Origin: CP2-2F sp034432555
GTDB taxonomy: Bacteria > Chloroflexota > Anaerolineae > Aggregatilineales > UBA2796
Direction of reading: 5' to 3'
Assembly: GCA_034432555.1 (NCBI GenBank)
Contig: DAOUBW010000013.1
Span: forward strand, 1 to 64,000
DNA length: 64,000 nucleotides
In this document: in pieces, positions 16,887 through 25,928 of the stretch
Position numbering within the stretch: position 1 is the first letter of the stretch
Layout of the letters: every line of letters starts with the position of its first letter
Position numbers and translations under genes: made by a program
The notes under the pieces: model-generated
Told to the model about the DNA's origin: nothing
Seen by the model: the letters and a program-made list of their open reading frames with translations, nothing else
Databases searched by the model: none

Positions 16887-19800
16887 TTAGGCGCGTTCAA
16901 TTTTCACTTTGGTGCTATAGAATACGGCGCTGCCGCCCGCCAAATCGGTCAGCGTGACGTTTTGCAGCACAGGGTCAGTCCGCATAGCAGCGTTGGCATG
17001 GAAACCCGCCTGACGGCGCACATCGCCCTTGACGGTTCGTCCATCAATCACGATGTCGCGTGCGCCGCTTGCCCAGTGTCCCCAGCCTAAGCCGAAGGCA
17101 ACCACGCCCGGACGCATTCCCTGCACCACCTTCAGCTTGCCAACCATCGGCACTTCTGAGCCGTTTTGCAAGTCCCAAACGCCACGTGGATTGCTGGCAG
17201 AGCTGATTCTGACCATTTCGCCGTGACGCAAGCCAAGCCGCGCTGCATCGGTCGCACTCATGATCAAGGTATTCTCTGGCATCACTGAGAGCAGCCAGTA
17301 GTTCGAGATGGTGCGCGCTTTGGTCATCGTTATCTCTTTGTAGGTGATCAGCGTGAAGCCGTAGTCGTCACCGTCCTCAATCGGCTCACCAGTGCTGGAC
17401 AAGTGGGGCGCCACATACAGCGGATAGCCGATGAACGGCTTGCCCGTCATGCTGTTGATGGTGGTCGCCGTTTTCTCTTGGTAGAGGTTGATCTGCTTGG
17501 CGTATGGATTTGCCAGCATATCGCCCTTGTAGTCTTTGCCTTCACCTTGCCAGCGTCCGCCACGGTTCATGACGTAGATCGTCTGCCGCCAGAGCTTCTC
17601 ATCATTGCCCAGAATTGCCTTCCAGCGCGCCGCATCAAAGACCTGCTTTGGCAGGTGTGCGCGTGCCGCAAGGAAAATCTCAACTTCGCGGTCATCTGCC
17701 TCTGGCACGCCGTCGCTGCCATCTTCTTTCTCGCCATAGGCAAGGTTTGCCACCATCCGCAGGTAGTAATCTTCTGGATAGATGTACGGCACGCCTTCAC
17801 CGAAGCCGTTCGGTCCGAAGCCGGGCAGCGCTAGGCGTTCGGCAATACCGAGCAGCAGCGCCTCGAACGAAAGCGGTATCTCTTGCCCAAAGACCGTCAC
17901 CATCTGCCAGCCGGGAATAGAAATGGTAGGGTTGCGGACGTTTTCGACCTTATAGGTAACCGATGGATGCGAGCCGTGAAATTCCCAACGCTCCAGATAG
18001 CTGAGGTCGGGGAAGATGTAATCGGCGTACATCGAGGTTTCGCCAACCAAGATGTCTGAGGTGATGATGAGCGGCAGCTTCTTCGGATCAGCCAGCACTT
18101 CGGTCATTTTGTGGGCGGCAGGCAGTGCGTAGTTAATCGCGCTCATGTAGAACATGGCGATCTTGACGGGATAGGGATAGGCGTCGCCAATAGAGGGCAG
18201 GTCTTCCTGATAGATGTCGGTTGCCAGCGGGAACCATGGACGCTTGGCGGGATAGCCATTGAAGATGGTGGAGCGCTCATAGCTGACCGTCGTCCGCAGG
18301 ATATCCAAGCCGAACGGCACATTGGCGCCGTTATTCATTTTGCCTAGCTCAAACGGACCTTTGGCGCGGCTGCCAAGCCGATCATAGGTGGTTGCTTTGC
18401 TCATGCCACCTTTGTGATCGTAGTTCCCGATCAGGGCATTGAGCGTGAAGAAGATGAAGCTGGTGTAGAAGCCATTGGTATGCTGTGAGGCACCGCGATG
18501 AATATCAATGACTGCTTGCGTGCCATAGCTGGTGAACTCACGCGCCAATTCGATAATATCGCTCGCCTTGATGTCTGCGATGGCTGCCCATTCTTCGATT
18601 GTTTTCTCGGCGGCTGCCTCACGGATGATCTGCAAGCCGCTCTTGACGGTGATTATCTCGCCTGCTGCGTTTTGCAGGGTTGTATCCACGAACAGATCGC
18701 CAACAACAGGCAGTTCGGTGCTGTTTGGATCAACAGGTGTTGGCGTGCCATCCACCAATGCCACGAATGGATCAAAGGTGAACTTGGTACCCTCTTCGGT
18801 CACATAGACCGTTACATCCTTGCCGTCCTTATCCTGCTCGGTTTCCTTGCTCACCAAGCCGAGTTCCAAGCCGCGCACCAACTTGCCCGGCGTGCCGTTT
18901 TTCACGTGAACAAGCCAAACGCTATCCGTCCAAGTGGTCTCACCGTTAGCGTTGGCGGCTGCTTTGTTGGCAGCGCTCAGGAAGCGCTTGTTGACGCGCT
19001 CATTCTCGAATATCCAGCGCATCATGCCCAAGCCAAGCGCGGAGTCTTCACCGGGCTTGATGGGTATCCACTTCCAGGCTTTGGAAGCAACCTTCGAGAA
19101 GCGCGGATCAACCACCGCATAGCGCAAACCGCGATCCACAGCGCCTTCGGTCAGCGGCGCCACGCGCAGCGGTGGACCGTAGTTCGCCTCAAACATATTG
19201 GCGCCAACGAAGATCACAAACTTGCTGCTTTTGAGGTCTGCCTGCCAGTAGAATTTCTGTCCACCGCTGAACTTGCTGCCATCCCACTGTTCGCTCATCG
19301 CCTTGCCGGCAAAATACAGGCTGCCTTGGCAGACGGTGGTATGCCCGTTGGCATTGTTAGACCCCATGCCACCTTTGACAAAGCGCTGCACCAGATCGCC
19401 GCGCCCGTTCTTTAGGCGTCCCCAGATGAAGGCAAACTGATTGTTCTTTGGACCGAGATCAGGATGATCAGGATCAATCAGCTTATCGAGGTCAGCCGCG
19501 AAGGTGGTCTTGAACTCTTCGACAAGCGCTTGTTTCTTCTCGGCATCTTTTTCGTCCACAATCTTCTTGACAAAATCAGACATGGCTTTGGCGACTTTGG
19601 CATCGCGCAGGGCGTACACATCTTTGAAGCCCTCAACTTGCCCTTCACCGAACAAATCGCCGCCTTCAATGATTTCATCCAGTGCCTGTGCAAAGGGAAT
19701 GGTCACCCACTGCCCTTCGCCGCGCTTGGTGCCGGGACGGCGCTTCAAGACGCCGATGATGCGGTAGGGATCGTAGGCAGATTGCAAGCCTGCTTGTCCC

Positions 19801-20174
19801 TTTGGGCAGAGTGCGCCTTCAATCGTGCCTGCTTCGGCAGCGGGCGTGCTGTAGGGAATGTGTGGGTGCATTGTCCAAGGGTTGTACGGGTTGCCCTCAA
19901 TCTTTGAGGCAACGCCTTCCCAAACCTTCACCTTGATACCGCAGCCGGTGTTGCACTGCAAGCAAACTGAATAAATCTGGCGCTCTGGGGCGGAAAGCGG
20001 CGAAGTACTTGCCACAGCACCGTCTTGGGCAGCCAGCAAACGACCAAAGGCGGGCAGGCTGCTCAGCAGGGCGGCAGCGCCGCCGGTTGCCGCGCTCAGC
20101 TTCAGAAAGTCGCGCCGTGAAAGCGTGCAGGACTCTGGCTGCTCCTGTTCGGGTAAAAGTGGTTTATCGCTCAT
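16887..20174 (-). CDS. Molybdopterin oxidoreductase catalytic subunit (TtrA/PsrA-like)
   Basis: 1095 residues. A twin-arginine signal (SRRDFLKLSAATGG, Arg 20-21) sends the folded enzyme out of the cytoplasm. A [4Fe-4S] site is formed by CLQCNTGC at Cys71, 74 and 78 and by Cys123 in ALCPKG. HTTVCQGSLYFAGKA offers a cysteine that could ligate Mo. The C-terminal MPENTLIMSATDAARLGLRHGE region is the bis-MGD-binding domain. Length and subunit order fit tetrathionate reductase or polysulfide/thiosulfate reductase; arsenate or other oxyanion reductases are alternatives. ATG 20174 follows a GAGAGGGA site; an upstream in-frame start would bury the Tat signal. Last gene of the operon. Confidence 0.82.
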   Translation of the reverse strand: MSDKPLLPEQEQPESCTLSRRDFLKLSAATGGAAALLSSLPAFGRLLAAQDGAVASTSPLSAPERQIYSVCLQCNTGCGIKVKVWEGVASKIEGNPYNPWTMHPHIPYSTPAAEAGTIEGALCPKGQAGLQSAYDPYRIIGVLKRRPGTKRGEGQWVTIPFAQALDEIIEGGDLFGEGQVEGFKDVYALRDAKVAKAMSDFVKKIVDEKDAEKKQALVEEFKTTFAADLDKLIDPDHPDLGPKNNQFAFIWGRLKNGRGDLVQRFVKGGMGSNNANGHTTVCQGSLYFAGKAMSEQWDGSKFSGGQKFYWQADLKSSKFVIFVGANMFEANYGPPLRVAPLTEGAVDRGLRYAVVDPRFSKVASKAWKWIPIKPGEDSALGLGMMRWIFENERVNKRFLSAANKAAANANGETTWTDSVWLVHVKNGTPGKLVRGLELGLVSKETEQDKDGKDVTVYVTEEGTKFTFDPFVALVDGTPTPVDPNSTELPVVGDLFVDTTLQNAAGEIITVKSGLQIIREAAAEKTIEEWAAIADIKASDIIELAREFTSYGTQAVIDIHRGASQHTNGFYTSFIFFTLNALIGNYDHKGGMSKATTYDRLGSRAKGPFELGKMNNGANVPFGLDILRTTVSYERSTIFNGYPAKRPWFPLATDIYQEDLPSIGDAYPYPVKIAMFYMSAINYALPAAHKMTEVLADPKKLPLIITSDILVGETSMYADYIFPDLSYLERWEFHGSHPSVTYKVENVRNPTISIPGWQMVTVFGQEIPLSFEALLLGIAERLALPGFGPNGFGEGVPYIYPEDYYLRMVANLAYGEKEDGSDGVPEADDREVEIFLAARAHLPKQVFDAARWKAILGNDEKLWRQTIYVMNRGGRWQGEGKDYKGDMLANPYAKQINLYQEKTATTINSMTGKPFIGYPLYVAPHLSSTGEPIEDGDDYGFTLITYKEITMTKARTISNYWLLSVMPENTLIMSATDAARLGLRHGEMVRISSASNPRGVWDLQNGSEVPMVGKLKVVQGMRPGVVAFGLGWGHWASGARDIVIDGRTVKGDVRRQAGFHANAAMRTDPVLQNVTLTDLAGGSAVFYSTKVKIERA

Positions 20175-20188
20175 GATACAGTCCCTCT

Positions 20189-21373
20189 CTATTCCTGTGC
20201 GCGCTTGGACAAAACAGGCAGGAAGCGCAGCCCTAGCCCATAGAGCAAGCCGCCAAAGCCAAAGACGAAGATGATAATTAGCCATTCATTGACGTTTGGC
20301 ACATAGTTCAAGGTCAGCTTTTGGTGATGATATGCCTCTGCCAAGCCTTCTAGCTCTGGTGTTGCCAAAACGGGAATGACAATGTTCAAGGTGACCGCGA
20401 CGAAGGTAATTACGCTCAACGCTGCGCCGATGATCAGCAGCCAGCGGCTTTTGTAGAACAGGAAGTAAATTGCCACAGGCACGATCACGCCTAGCAGAAT
20501 GTGCATGATCCAGAAGCTCCACCAGAAGGGACCGGTGAGGATAAGCTGAAGCGCCGCTGCCCGCTGTGGATTTCCGCCGCCTTGATAGAGGATGGTGAAG
20601 GCAAGCACACCGGCAACAAACGTGCCGCCTAGCATCAGCCAGCCGGCGATCTGTGCCAAACGCTGCGTCAGGCGTGTGTATTCATCAGATTTCTTATCCG
20701 CCCAGAAAACAACCACCAACAGCAGCAGCAAGCTGGCACCAGCCGCTAAGGCTGAGATGAAGAACATTAGCGGCAAGTTGGAGGTGTTCCAAAGCGGGCG
20801 GGCTGCCACCACACCGAAGATTGAGCCGCTGACCAAAATCAGCATCAAGCCCAGTGGTAAGCTCAGGAGACCCAACACCCTCAGCAACCCTTTTGCCGTG
20901 CCGCGCAGTGCGAGAAACAGCTCTGTAGCAAGTAGGATCAAATAGGCGGTGTGCAGCCAGACCATCCATGTGATCATTGAGCCAAAGTCCGCGTAAATGT
21001 AGACGTGCCAGAAGCGCTCGAAATGCCCTAAGTCCATAGCGACAAGGATGAGCGCCATCAGCAGCACCACAAAGCCCGTGAACAAGACTAAGGGTTTAAT
21101 CTTTGCCAGTGTGTGGTCGTTGGCAAGGTAGACCATACCCGAAAAGAGCATTAAGCTGCCGACTTCTAGCCAAACCAGATAATCGTAGAAGCCAACCCAC
21201 AAGCCCCACGGCACGTAGCTGCCGATGGCTGCTGGCGCTAAGCCAAAACGCAGCCGATCCAACATGCCCACTGAACCGATCAGCAGGGCGATTGCACCCA
21301 CGATCCAAATTAAATCTGTCAGGCGCAGCGTAAAACGCGGGCGCTTTTCAGGAGTAGAAACCATCTGTGCCAT
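20189..21373 (-). CDS. NrfD/PsrC-type membrane subunit
   Basis: 394 residues with eight or more hydrophobic spans, starting DLIWIVGAIALLIGSVGMLD. This is the NrfD family membrane anchor that exchanges electrons between the quinone pool and the iron-sulfur subunit. The first loop (PWGLWVGFYDYLVWLEVGSLML) carries polar residues that line the quinol site in PsrC. AGGAGG lies five bases before the start. It is placed between the iron-sulfur and catalytic genes, 14 bases before the latter, as expected for a three-subunit reductase. Confidence 0.9.
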   Translation of the reverse strand: MAQMVSTPEKRPRFTLRLTDLIWIVGAIALLIGSVGMLDRLRFGLAPAAIGSYVPWGLWVGFYDYLVWLEVGSLMLFSGMVYLANDHTLAKIKPLVLFTGFVVLLMALILVAMDLGHFERFWHVYIYADFGSMITWMVWLHTAYLILLATELFLALRGTAKGLLRVLGLLSLPLGLMLILVSGSIFGVVAARPLWNTSNLPLMFFISALAAGASLLLLLVVVFWADKKSDEYTRLTQRLAQIAGWLMLGGTFVAGVLAFTILYQGGGNPQRAAALQLILTGPFWWSFWIMHILLGVIVPVAIYFLFYKSRWLLIIGAALSVITFVAVTLNIVIPVLATPELEGLAEAYHHQKLTLNYVPNVNEWLIIIFVFGFGGLLYGLGLRFLPVLSKRAQE

Positions 21374-21382
21374 GAGTGCCTC

Positions 21383-22327
21383 CTATTTCAGGTAGTAAAC
21401 GCGCGGCTCGGTGCCGAGTTCTTCGCGCAGGCGTAGGACGTTCGGGCTGGCGATCAGCTCTGCAACGAGGCTTTCGGGATCGTTCGCATCGCCAAAGAGC
21501 GTGGCGCGCCCAATACAGGTTGTGACGCACGCCGGCAGCACGCCTTCCAAAATGCGGTGCTGGCAGAAGTGGCATTTGCGGGCGTTGCCAACGGGCGAGT
21601 TGCGCCCTTGGCGCGCATACTGCTTGCCATATTCAAAATTGGGTGCGCGCTCGTAGTCATCGGCAGCTTCTGTGCCAACCAAGCCCTGAATCACAGGGAT
21701 TTCTTCGGTATAGGTGAAGCCAAAATCGGAAACACGCGCCGAATATGGGCAGGCAGTTAAGCAGTAACGGCAGCCAATGCAGCGCTCGTAATCCATCTCC
21801 ACAATGCCTTCCGCATTTGTGAAGGTGGCGCGCACTGGGCAAACTGGCACGCACGGCGGATTTTCACACTGCATACAGGGGCGCGGAATGAAGCGGCGCG
21901 CCACATTCGGATAGGTGCCGTATTCTTCTTCGATCACCGGGCGGTAAACAACGCCGGGCGGCAGCTTGTTTTCTGCCACGCAGCCAATGGTGCAGGCATG
22001 GCAGCCAATGCATTTCCGCAGATCAATGACCATCACCCAGCGGCGCTCGCTGGGCTGCTTTTGCAAGGCGCGCAGCAACTCAAGGCGCATCCGCTCCAGC
22101 ACGTCAAGCGCCTTTAGGTCAGCGCTGCTCTGCCCCTGATTCAAGGTGCCTTGTACAATCTGTTCCTCGTAAGCAGCAAGTGCAGCCTGTGGGTTTGCCG
22201 CAAACTGATCGAGCGCGGCAACCGCCAAAGCAGCACCGCCAGCTGTAGCAAGCGCGCCCAAAAATTTACGGCGGCTTACTTCGCTGGTGGCGGTTGGCTG
22301 TGGTGTAAGCTTTTCTTGTTCGGTCAT
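21383..22327 (-). CDS. Tetra-cluster ferredoxin-like electron transfer subunit (TtrB/PsrB-like)
   Basis: 314 residues. SRRKFLGALATAGGAA is a twin-arginine signal. Four groups of cysteines follow: CIGCHACTIGC, CMQCENPPCVPVC, CIGCRYCLTAC and CHFCQHRI with a later CVTTC. These bind four [4Fe-4S] clusters that form the wire between NrfD and the Mo subunit. ATG 22327 follows AGGAAGGG and is preferred to the ATG five codons upstream. First gene of the reductase operon; the regulator genes lie immediately upstream on the same strand. Confidence 0.9.
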   Translation of the reverse strand: MTEQEKLTPQPTATSEVSRRKFLGALATAGGAALAVAALDQFAANPQAALAAYEEQIVQGTLNQGQSSADLKALDVLERMRLELLRALQKQPSERRWVMVIDLRKCIGCHACTIGCVAENKLPPGVVYRPVIEEEYGTYPNVARRFIPRPCMQCENPPCVPVCPVRATFTNAEGIVEMDYERCIGCRYCLTACPYSARVSDFGFTYTEEIPVIQGLVGTEAADDYERAPNFEYGKQYARQGRNSPVGNARKCHFCQHRILEGVLPACVTTCIGRATLFGDANDPESLVAELIASPNVLRLREELGTEPRVYYLK

Positions 22328-22342
22328 ATAGCCCTTCCTCAT

Positions 22343-22359
22343 CTCGACAAGATGTCGAG
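22343..22359. promoter_or_regulatory. Inverted repeat before the reductase operon
   Basis: CTCGAC, five bases, GTCGAG, 16 bases upstream of the iron-sulfur subunit start. It may be an operator for the adjacent NarL-type regulator or a leader hairpin; no test of this is possible from the sequence. Confidence 0.35.
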
Positions 22360-22444
22360 GGCGACTATCTTTTGAAGTAGCCTAACTGTAGCGGAAAGGC
22401 GCTTCCCTATTCAGCGGTAAAAGCCCTTATTGTGGCGTGAGGTG

Positions 22445-22463
22445 TGTCAGGTTTTTCCTGACA
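22445..22463 (-). terminator. Hairpin after the response regulator gene
   Basis: TGTCAGG, five-base loop, CCTGACA just past the regulator stop at 22469. No T-run follows on the minus strand, so it may only partly separate the sensor genes from the reductase operon. Confidence 0.5.
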
Positions 22464-22468
22464 GGCTT

Positions 22469-23122
22469 TTAGGAGTTGTTGAGCAGATTGTGGGCAAGGG
22501 CAAACTGCACCAAAGCTGCCCGCGAACGCAAGTTCAGCTTTTCCATGCCACGCCCACGATAGGTCTCGACAGTTTTGGGGCTAAGGGTCAGGCGCTCAGC
22601 AATCTCGACGGAAGTGTAGCCGCGTGCAACAAGGATCAGCACCTCGCGCTCACGGTCGCTTAGGGCTGCCCACGGATCGGAGTCAGGCGTGCTGGCAGGC
22701 GGCAAAACATCCTCTAACAGCAGGCGCGTCATGGCAGGATGGACGTAAATCTCGCCGCGCAGCACGGCGCGCACCGCTGAAATCAACTCGCTATCCACTG
22801 CTTTTTTTAGCACATAGCCAGCGGCGCCGCTGCGTAATGCCTGCCGCAAATAGCCCTCATCATCGTGCATGGTCAGCACCAAAATTCGGCAATCGGGCAG
22901 CATTTTTCGCAGCAGCGGCAGCGTTTCCAAGCCGCCCAAAGAAGGCATGGAGAGATCGAGCAGGATCAAGTCGGGTTGTGTTTGCTCTGCCAGTGCCAGT
23001 GCCTCTGCGCCGCTGCTTGCCTCACCCACAACCACTAAGTCGGGCTGTGCGCCAAGCACGAGGCGCAGTCCGGCGCGTAGAATGGCGTGGTCGTCGGCGA
23101 GCAGAATTTTGGTGTTAGCCAT
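22469..23122 (-). CDS. NarL/LuxR-type response regulator
   Basis: 217 residues. The receiver domain has the acidic pair (LLADDHAILRAG), the phosphate-accepting Asp56 in LILLDLSMP and the lysine in VLKKAVDS. The C-terminal LuxR helix-turn-helix is ALSDREREVLILVARGYTS onward. Its start lies inside the 3' end of the kinase gene (88-base overlap) with GGAAAGGAAAA as ribosome binding site, so the two are coupled. It probably controls the downstream molybdenum reductase operon, as TtrR does for ttr genes, though TtrR itself is of another subfamily. Confidence 0.92.
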   Translation of the reverse strand: MANTKILLADDHAILRAGLRLVLGAQPDLVVVGEASSGAEALALAEQTQPDLILLDLSMPSLGGLETLPLLRKMLPDCRILVLTMHDDEGYLRQALRSGAAGYVLKKAVDSELISAVRAVLRGEIYVHPAMTRLLLEDVLPPASTPDSDPWAALSDREREVLILVARGYTSVEIAERLTLSPKTVETYRGRGMEKLNLRSRAALVQFALAHNLLNNS

Positions 23123-24567
23123 GCCGATTTTCCTTTCCCGTCTAGCGGAATCTCCACAAATAGGCTGCTGCCTGCCTGTGGTGAAGACTCGATTGTGAGC
23201 CGACCGCCGAGCAGTTCCGCCCGTTCACGAATGCCATACAAGCCCAGATGCCCTTCTTTTTGGGCGGCGCGTTTAGGGTCAAAGCCGATGCCATCATCTT
23301 CAATGATAGCGCGCACGCTCTGATCGCGCCGTTCGATGAAGATGCTGGCGGTTTGGGCTTGGGCATGGCGGATGATATTGGTCAGCGATTCCTGCACAAT
23401 GCGGTAGAGCGCTGTTTCAATCTGTGCGGGCAAACGCCCTTGCTCAAAGCCTGTCAGGGCAAGGTCAATGTGCAGGGCAGTGCGGCGGCGGCAGTCGTTC
23501 ACATGGCGCTCTAGGGCAGCCGCCAAGCCGAGATCATCCAGCACGCTTGGGCGCAACTGCAATGCCAGCGTATGCACTTCATCAAGGGTATGTGCGGCAA
23601 TTTCGCGCAGGTCTTCGGCGCGCTGTGCCACAGTTTCAGGGGCAGCACTCAGCGCACGCAGCCCAAGCAGCAGCGAGGAAAGCGCCTGACTGGTGCTATC
23701 GTGCAGTTCGCGGGCGATGCGCTTACGTTCTTCCTCTTGGGCGGCGATGATGCCACCAACATACTGAGCGCGCAGTTCATCTTGGGCGGCGCGGTCTTGG
23801 GCGGCGCGAGCAAGGGCAGCGGTCATCGCGTTGAAGGCATCTGCCAATTCGCCGAGTTCATCATTTGCCCAACGCGGAATGCGCGGGCTGAAATCGCCGC
23901 GCTCAACGGTTTGGGCAGCGCGAGCAAGCTGCAAGATCGGGCGGGTGAGCGCCCATGTTAGAAAGGCAGCCGCACTGATGCCAATCACCGAGATCAGCAC
24001 CGTTGTGATCAACAGTTGGCTGGTGATGTTATCCACCGTGTAGCGCAGCCGCACCTCTGAAAGCCCGACCCGTGCTGTGCCAGCCTGTCCGTTAAAAATC
24101 GGGACTGCCACATCCCAGATCAGCCCTTCGTCTGTCTCTAAGAGCCGCGTTTGATGGTGGTCGGTAGTGCTGGCTGTGTTTGCCGTCTGCAAATTCAACG
24201 GGAAGCCTTCGCCAAAGGTATGTACCACAACAGCGTTTTGTGGGCTGAGGATGAAGGCATAGCGCACATTGGCGTTGTTCGCCTGCGTATCCCGCAGCAA
24301 TTCGTGTAAGGCGTATAGGTTGTTGATGAGCAGCAGATCGGTCGCCCGTGCTGCCAAATCGCGCCCGACCGAGATTGCCTGTTCCTCAAGCTGCACTTCG
24401 AGCGCCTGTGTGAGTGTGGCGCGCACCTGCACAGTGATTGTTAAGCCAAACAGCAGCGCCAAGCCCAGCAGGATGCCCAGAATTTTAGTGCGAATGCTGA
24501 CCGCGCCGAAAACTGCCCAGAGGCGATCTACCAAAATTAGATACTGAGGACGTGGGAAGCTGCTCAT
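23035..24567 (-). CDS. Membrane histidine kinase (NarX/DesK-type)
   Basis: 510 residues. Two membrane spans (about 29-46 and 184-206) flank an extracytoplasmic domain of about 135 residues; then a HAMP domain, a HisKA_3 box with His289 (RIARELHDSTSQ) and an ATPase domain with NIIRHAQA and EDDGIGFDPKRA. It phosphorylates the NarL-type regulator. The kinase domain should end near SSLFVEIPL; about 30 further residues are read from bases that also encode the regulator start. It overlaps the binding-protein gene by 4 bases, suggesting that the lipoprotein is the ligand sensor for this kinase. Confidence 0.9.
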   Translation of the reverse strand: MSSFPRPQYLILVDRLWAVFGAVSIRTKILGILLGLALLFGLTITVQVRATLTQALEVQLEEQAISVGRDLAARATDLLLINNLYALHELLRDTQANNANVRYAFILSPQNAVVVHTFGEGFPLNLQTANTASTTDHHQTRLLETDEGLIWDVAVPIFNGQAGTARVGLSEVRLRYTVDNITSQLLITTVLISVIGISAAAFLTWALTRPILQLARAAQTVERGDFSPRIPRWANDELGELADAFNAMTAALARAAQDRAAQDELRAQYVGGIIAAQEEERKRIARELHDSTSQALSSLLLGLRALSAAPETVAQRAEDLREIAAHTLDEVHTLALQLRPSVLDDLGLAAALERHVNDCRRRTALHIDLALTGFEQGRLPAQIETALYRIVQESLTNIIRHAQAQTASIFIERRDQSVRAIIEDDGIGFDPKRAAQKEGHLGLYGIRERAELLGGRLTIESSPQAGSSLFVEIPLDGKGKSAWLTPKFCSPTTTPFYAPDCASCLAHSPT

Positions 24568-25472
24568 GGTGCTAAGACTCGCACTTCTCGAAACAGGCGA
24601 CGGGCAGAGTCGTAGGCGTCGTCGTTAATTGGCACGAAACGCTCTACACCAAGTGCTGCAAGGGCTTGACGCCCTTCAGGGTCGTTCACCATATCATAAA
24701 GCAATTCTTGCAAAGTTGCCTTGAGCTGCGGGCGCGCCTTAGGGCTGATCACGATTGGCGGGATGCCAAAGGGCGGCGAACGATGAATGATGCGCACGCG
24801 CTGCGCCAAACTCCGATCGCGCACAAGGGCGAATTCATAGACAAGGCTATCGACTGCGGCGCCGTCGGCAAGGTGTTCTGCCACAGCGCGGATGGCATCG
24901 TCGTGGTTGTAGGTGTAAAAGACTGTGCTAAAGAACTGCTCGGGCGTGCTGCCAAGCTGCTGCACAAGGTAAGTGGGATACACGCGCCCAGTGTTCGAGA
25001 TAGGATCAGTAAAAGCGAACCGTTTGCCACGTAAATCAGCCATGCTCTGTGCATCGCTCTCGGCAGGCACCAGCAGCAGCGAATGATAGACCGTCTCACC
25101 GTTAACTTGTGGTGCGGCAAGCAATTCCATGCCGAACTTGGCAGCACCATCTAGGTAGGCACTGGTGCAAACAAACGCTACATCCACGAAACCTGCTTCT
25201 ACCAGATCGTTGGTTTCGGCATAGGTGCGGCGCTGCACTAGCTCAACCGTGCGCGCTAAGCGTGCGCTGAGGTAATCGAGCAGGGGTTGGTAGCTTTCGG
25301 CAGTGCCTTTGGGTGAGACAACGGCTGCCACGGAAACGCGCAAGGGCAGCATGGCAGCATCTGCCTGTGCGGGCAATGGGTGCAGCGCCGAAAGCTGAAT
25401 AGCCTCGCGCTCCGGTGCGGTGGCGCAGCCAACGAGCAGGAACAGTATGCTGAATAGCGTTTTCTTGAGCAT
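24564..25472 (-). CDS. PhnD/TtrS-sensor-like binding lipoprotein
   Basis: 302 residues. MLKKTLFSILFLLVGC is a lipoprotein signal with lipobox Cys. The body matches the PhnD-type binding fold: YQPLLDYLSARLARTVELV, then DVAFVCTSAY and LRGKRFAFTDPISNTGRVYPTYL (the hinge and second lobe). In TtrS a domain of this type is fused to the kinase; here it is separate but translationally coupled to it. It likely binds an oxyanion or sulfur compound and signals through the kinase; a transport role is less likely because no ABC genes adjoin. ATG 25472 is chosen over an upstream start because the signal peptide begins there. Confidence 0.82.
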   Translation of the reverse strand: MLKKTLFSILFLLVGCATAPEREAIQLSALHPLPAQADAAMLPLRVSVAAVVSPKGTAESYQPLLDYLSARLARTVELVQRRTYAETNDLVEAGFVDVAFVCTSAYLDGAAKFGMELLAAPQVNGETVYHSLLLVPAESDAQSMADLRGKRFAFTDPISNTGRVYPTYLVQQLGSTPEQFFSTVFYTYNHDDAIRAVAEHLADGAAVDSLVYEFALVRDRSLAQRVRIIHRSPPFGIPPIVISPKARPQLKATLQELLYDMVNDPEGRQALAALGVERFVPINDDAYDSARRLFREVRVLAP

Positions 25473-25616
25473 AAGCGCACATCCTTTACCGAAGTTTGGC
25501 ACATTGTGCGGGATAAGGGGAGTGATGAATGTCATGTTACGGCAGTGCGCTTTGCAGGGTTTTTTGGGCGTGCCGCAGCGCTGTTTGCATCAAATCTTCA
25601 CGCCCACCACACACCC

Positions 25617-25724
25617 TTGACCTGTTCGGGGCTGGTGCAGTTGCTGAAGCGCTTGAATCCGCACAGCCTACGGCATATGTTTGCACGTGAGCAAATCCGC
25701 AACGGTAACGACCTTTCCGAGTAA
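25617..25724 (+). pseudogene. Remnant of a tyrosine recombinase (integrase) gene
   Basis: Thirty-six codons encode a piece that looks like the middle of a phage-type integrase: LTCSGLVQLLKRL then NPHSLRHMFAREQIRNGNDL. HSLRH-x-FA is the box holding the second catalytic Arg; the catalytic Tyr and the N-terminal domains are missing and a stop follows. No start codon belongs to it. It lies 120 bases from tRNA-Lys, a usual target of integrative elements. The rest of 25473-25843 shows no other gene. Confidence 0.55.
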
Positions 25725-25736
25725 CCTGACAAACAT

Positions 25737-25769
25737 AAGCGCCTAGCACGTACCGCTAGGCGCTTTTTT
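25737..25769 (+). terminator. Rho-independent terminator
   Basis: Eleven-base stem AAGCGCCTAGC / GCTAGGCGCTT with a seven-base loop and a run of six T overlapping the stem end. It follows the integrase remnant and may also stop minus-strand tRNA transcripts, although the T-run faces the plus strand. Confidence 0.85.
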
Positions 25770-25843
25770 GCCTTTCTTAGCCAATTGACTTTATGTCGGG
25801 GCTTTGTCAGAGATAGCGAAAGGGCGTTTATCCTGATGAATAG

Positions 25844-25916
25844 TGACTCCGAGAGGACTCGAACCTCTAACCAATTGATTAAGAGTCAACTGCTCTGCCA
25901 ATTGAGCTACGGAGCC
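25844..25916 (-). tRNA. tRNA-Lys (anticodon CTT)
   Basis: The minus strand folds as a 73-base cloverleaf: acceptor GGCTCCG with CGGAGTC (one G-T pair) and discriminator A; D-arm GCTC...GAGC; anticodon stem GTTGA/TCAAT with loop CTCTTAA, giving CTT; T-arm with GGTTCGAGTCC. CCA is not encoded. Confidence 0.95.
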
Positions 25917-25928
25917 AAACTGACTCGT

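Noticed and set aside
18498..19415. A 305-codon plus-strand open frame opposite the Mo-oxidoreductase catalytic subunit
   Set aside because: The opposite strand encodes conserved motifs throughout; this frame has no ribosome site or family signature.
25506..25616. Reading the integrase remnant as a complete small gene from 25506
   Set aside because: The upstream codons show no recombinase similarity and overlap the leader of the minus-strand lipoprotein gene; only 25617-25724 resembles the family.
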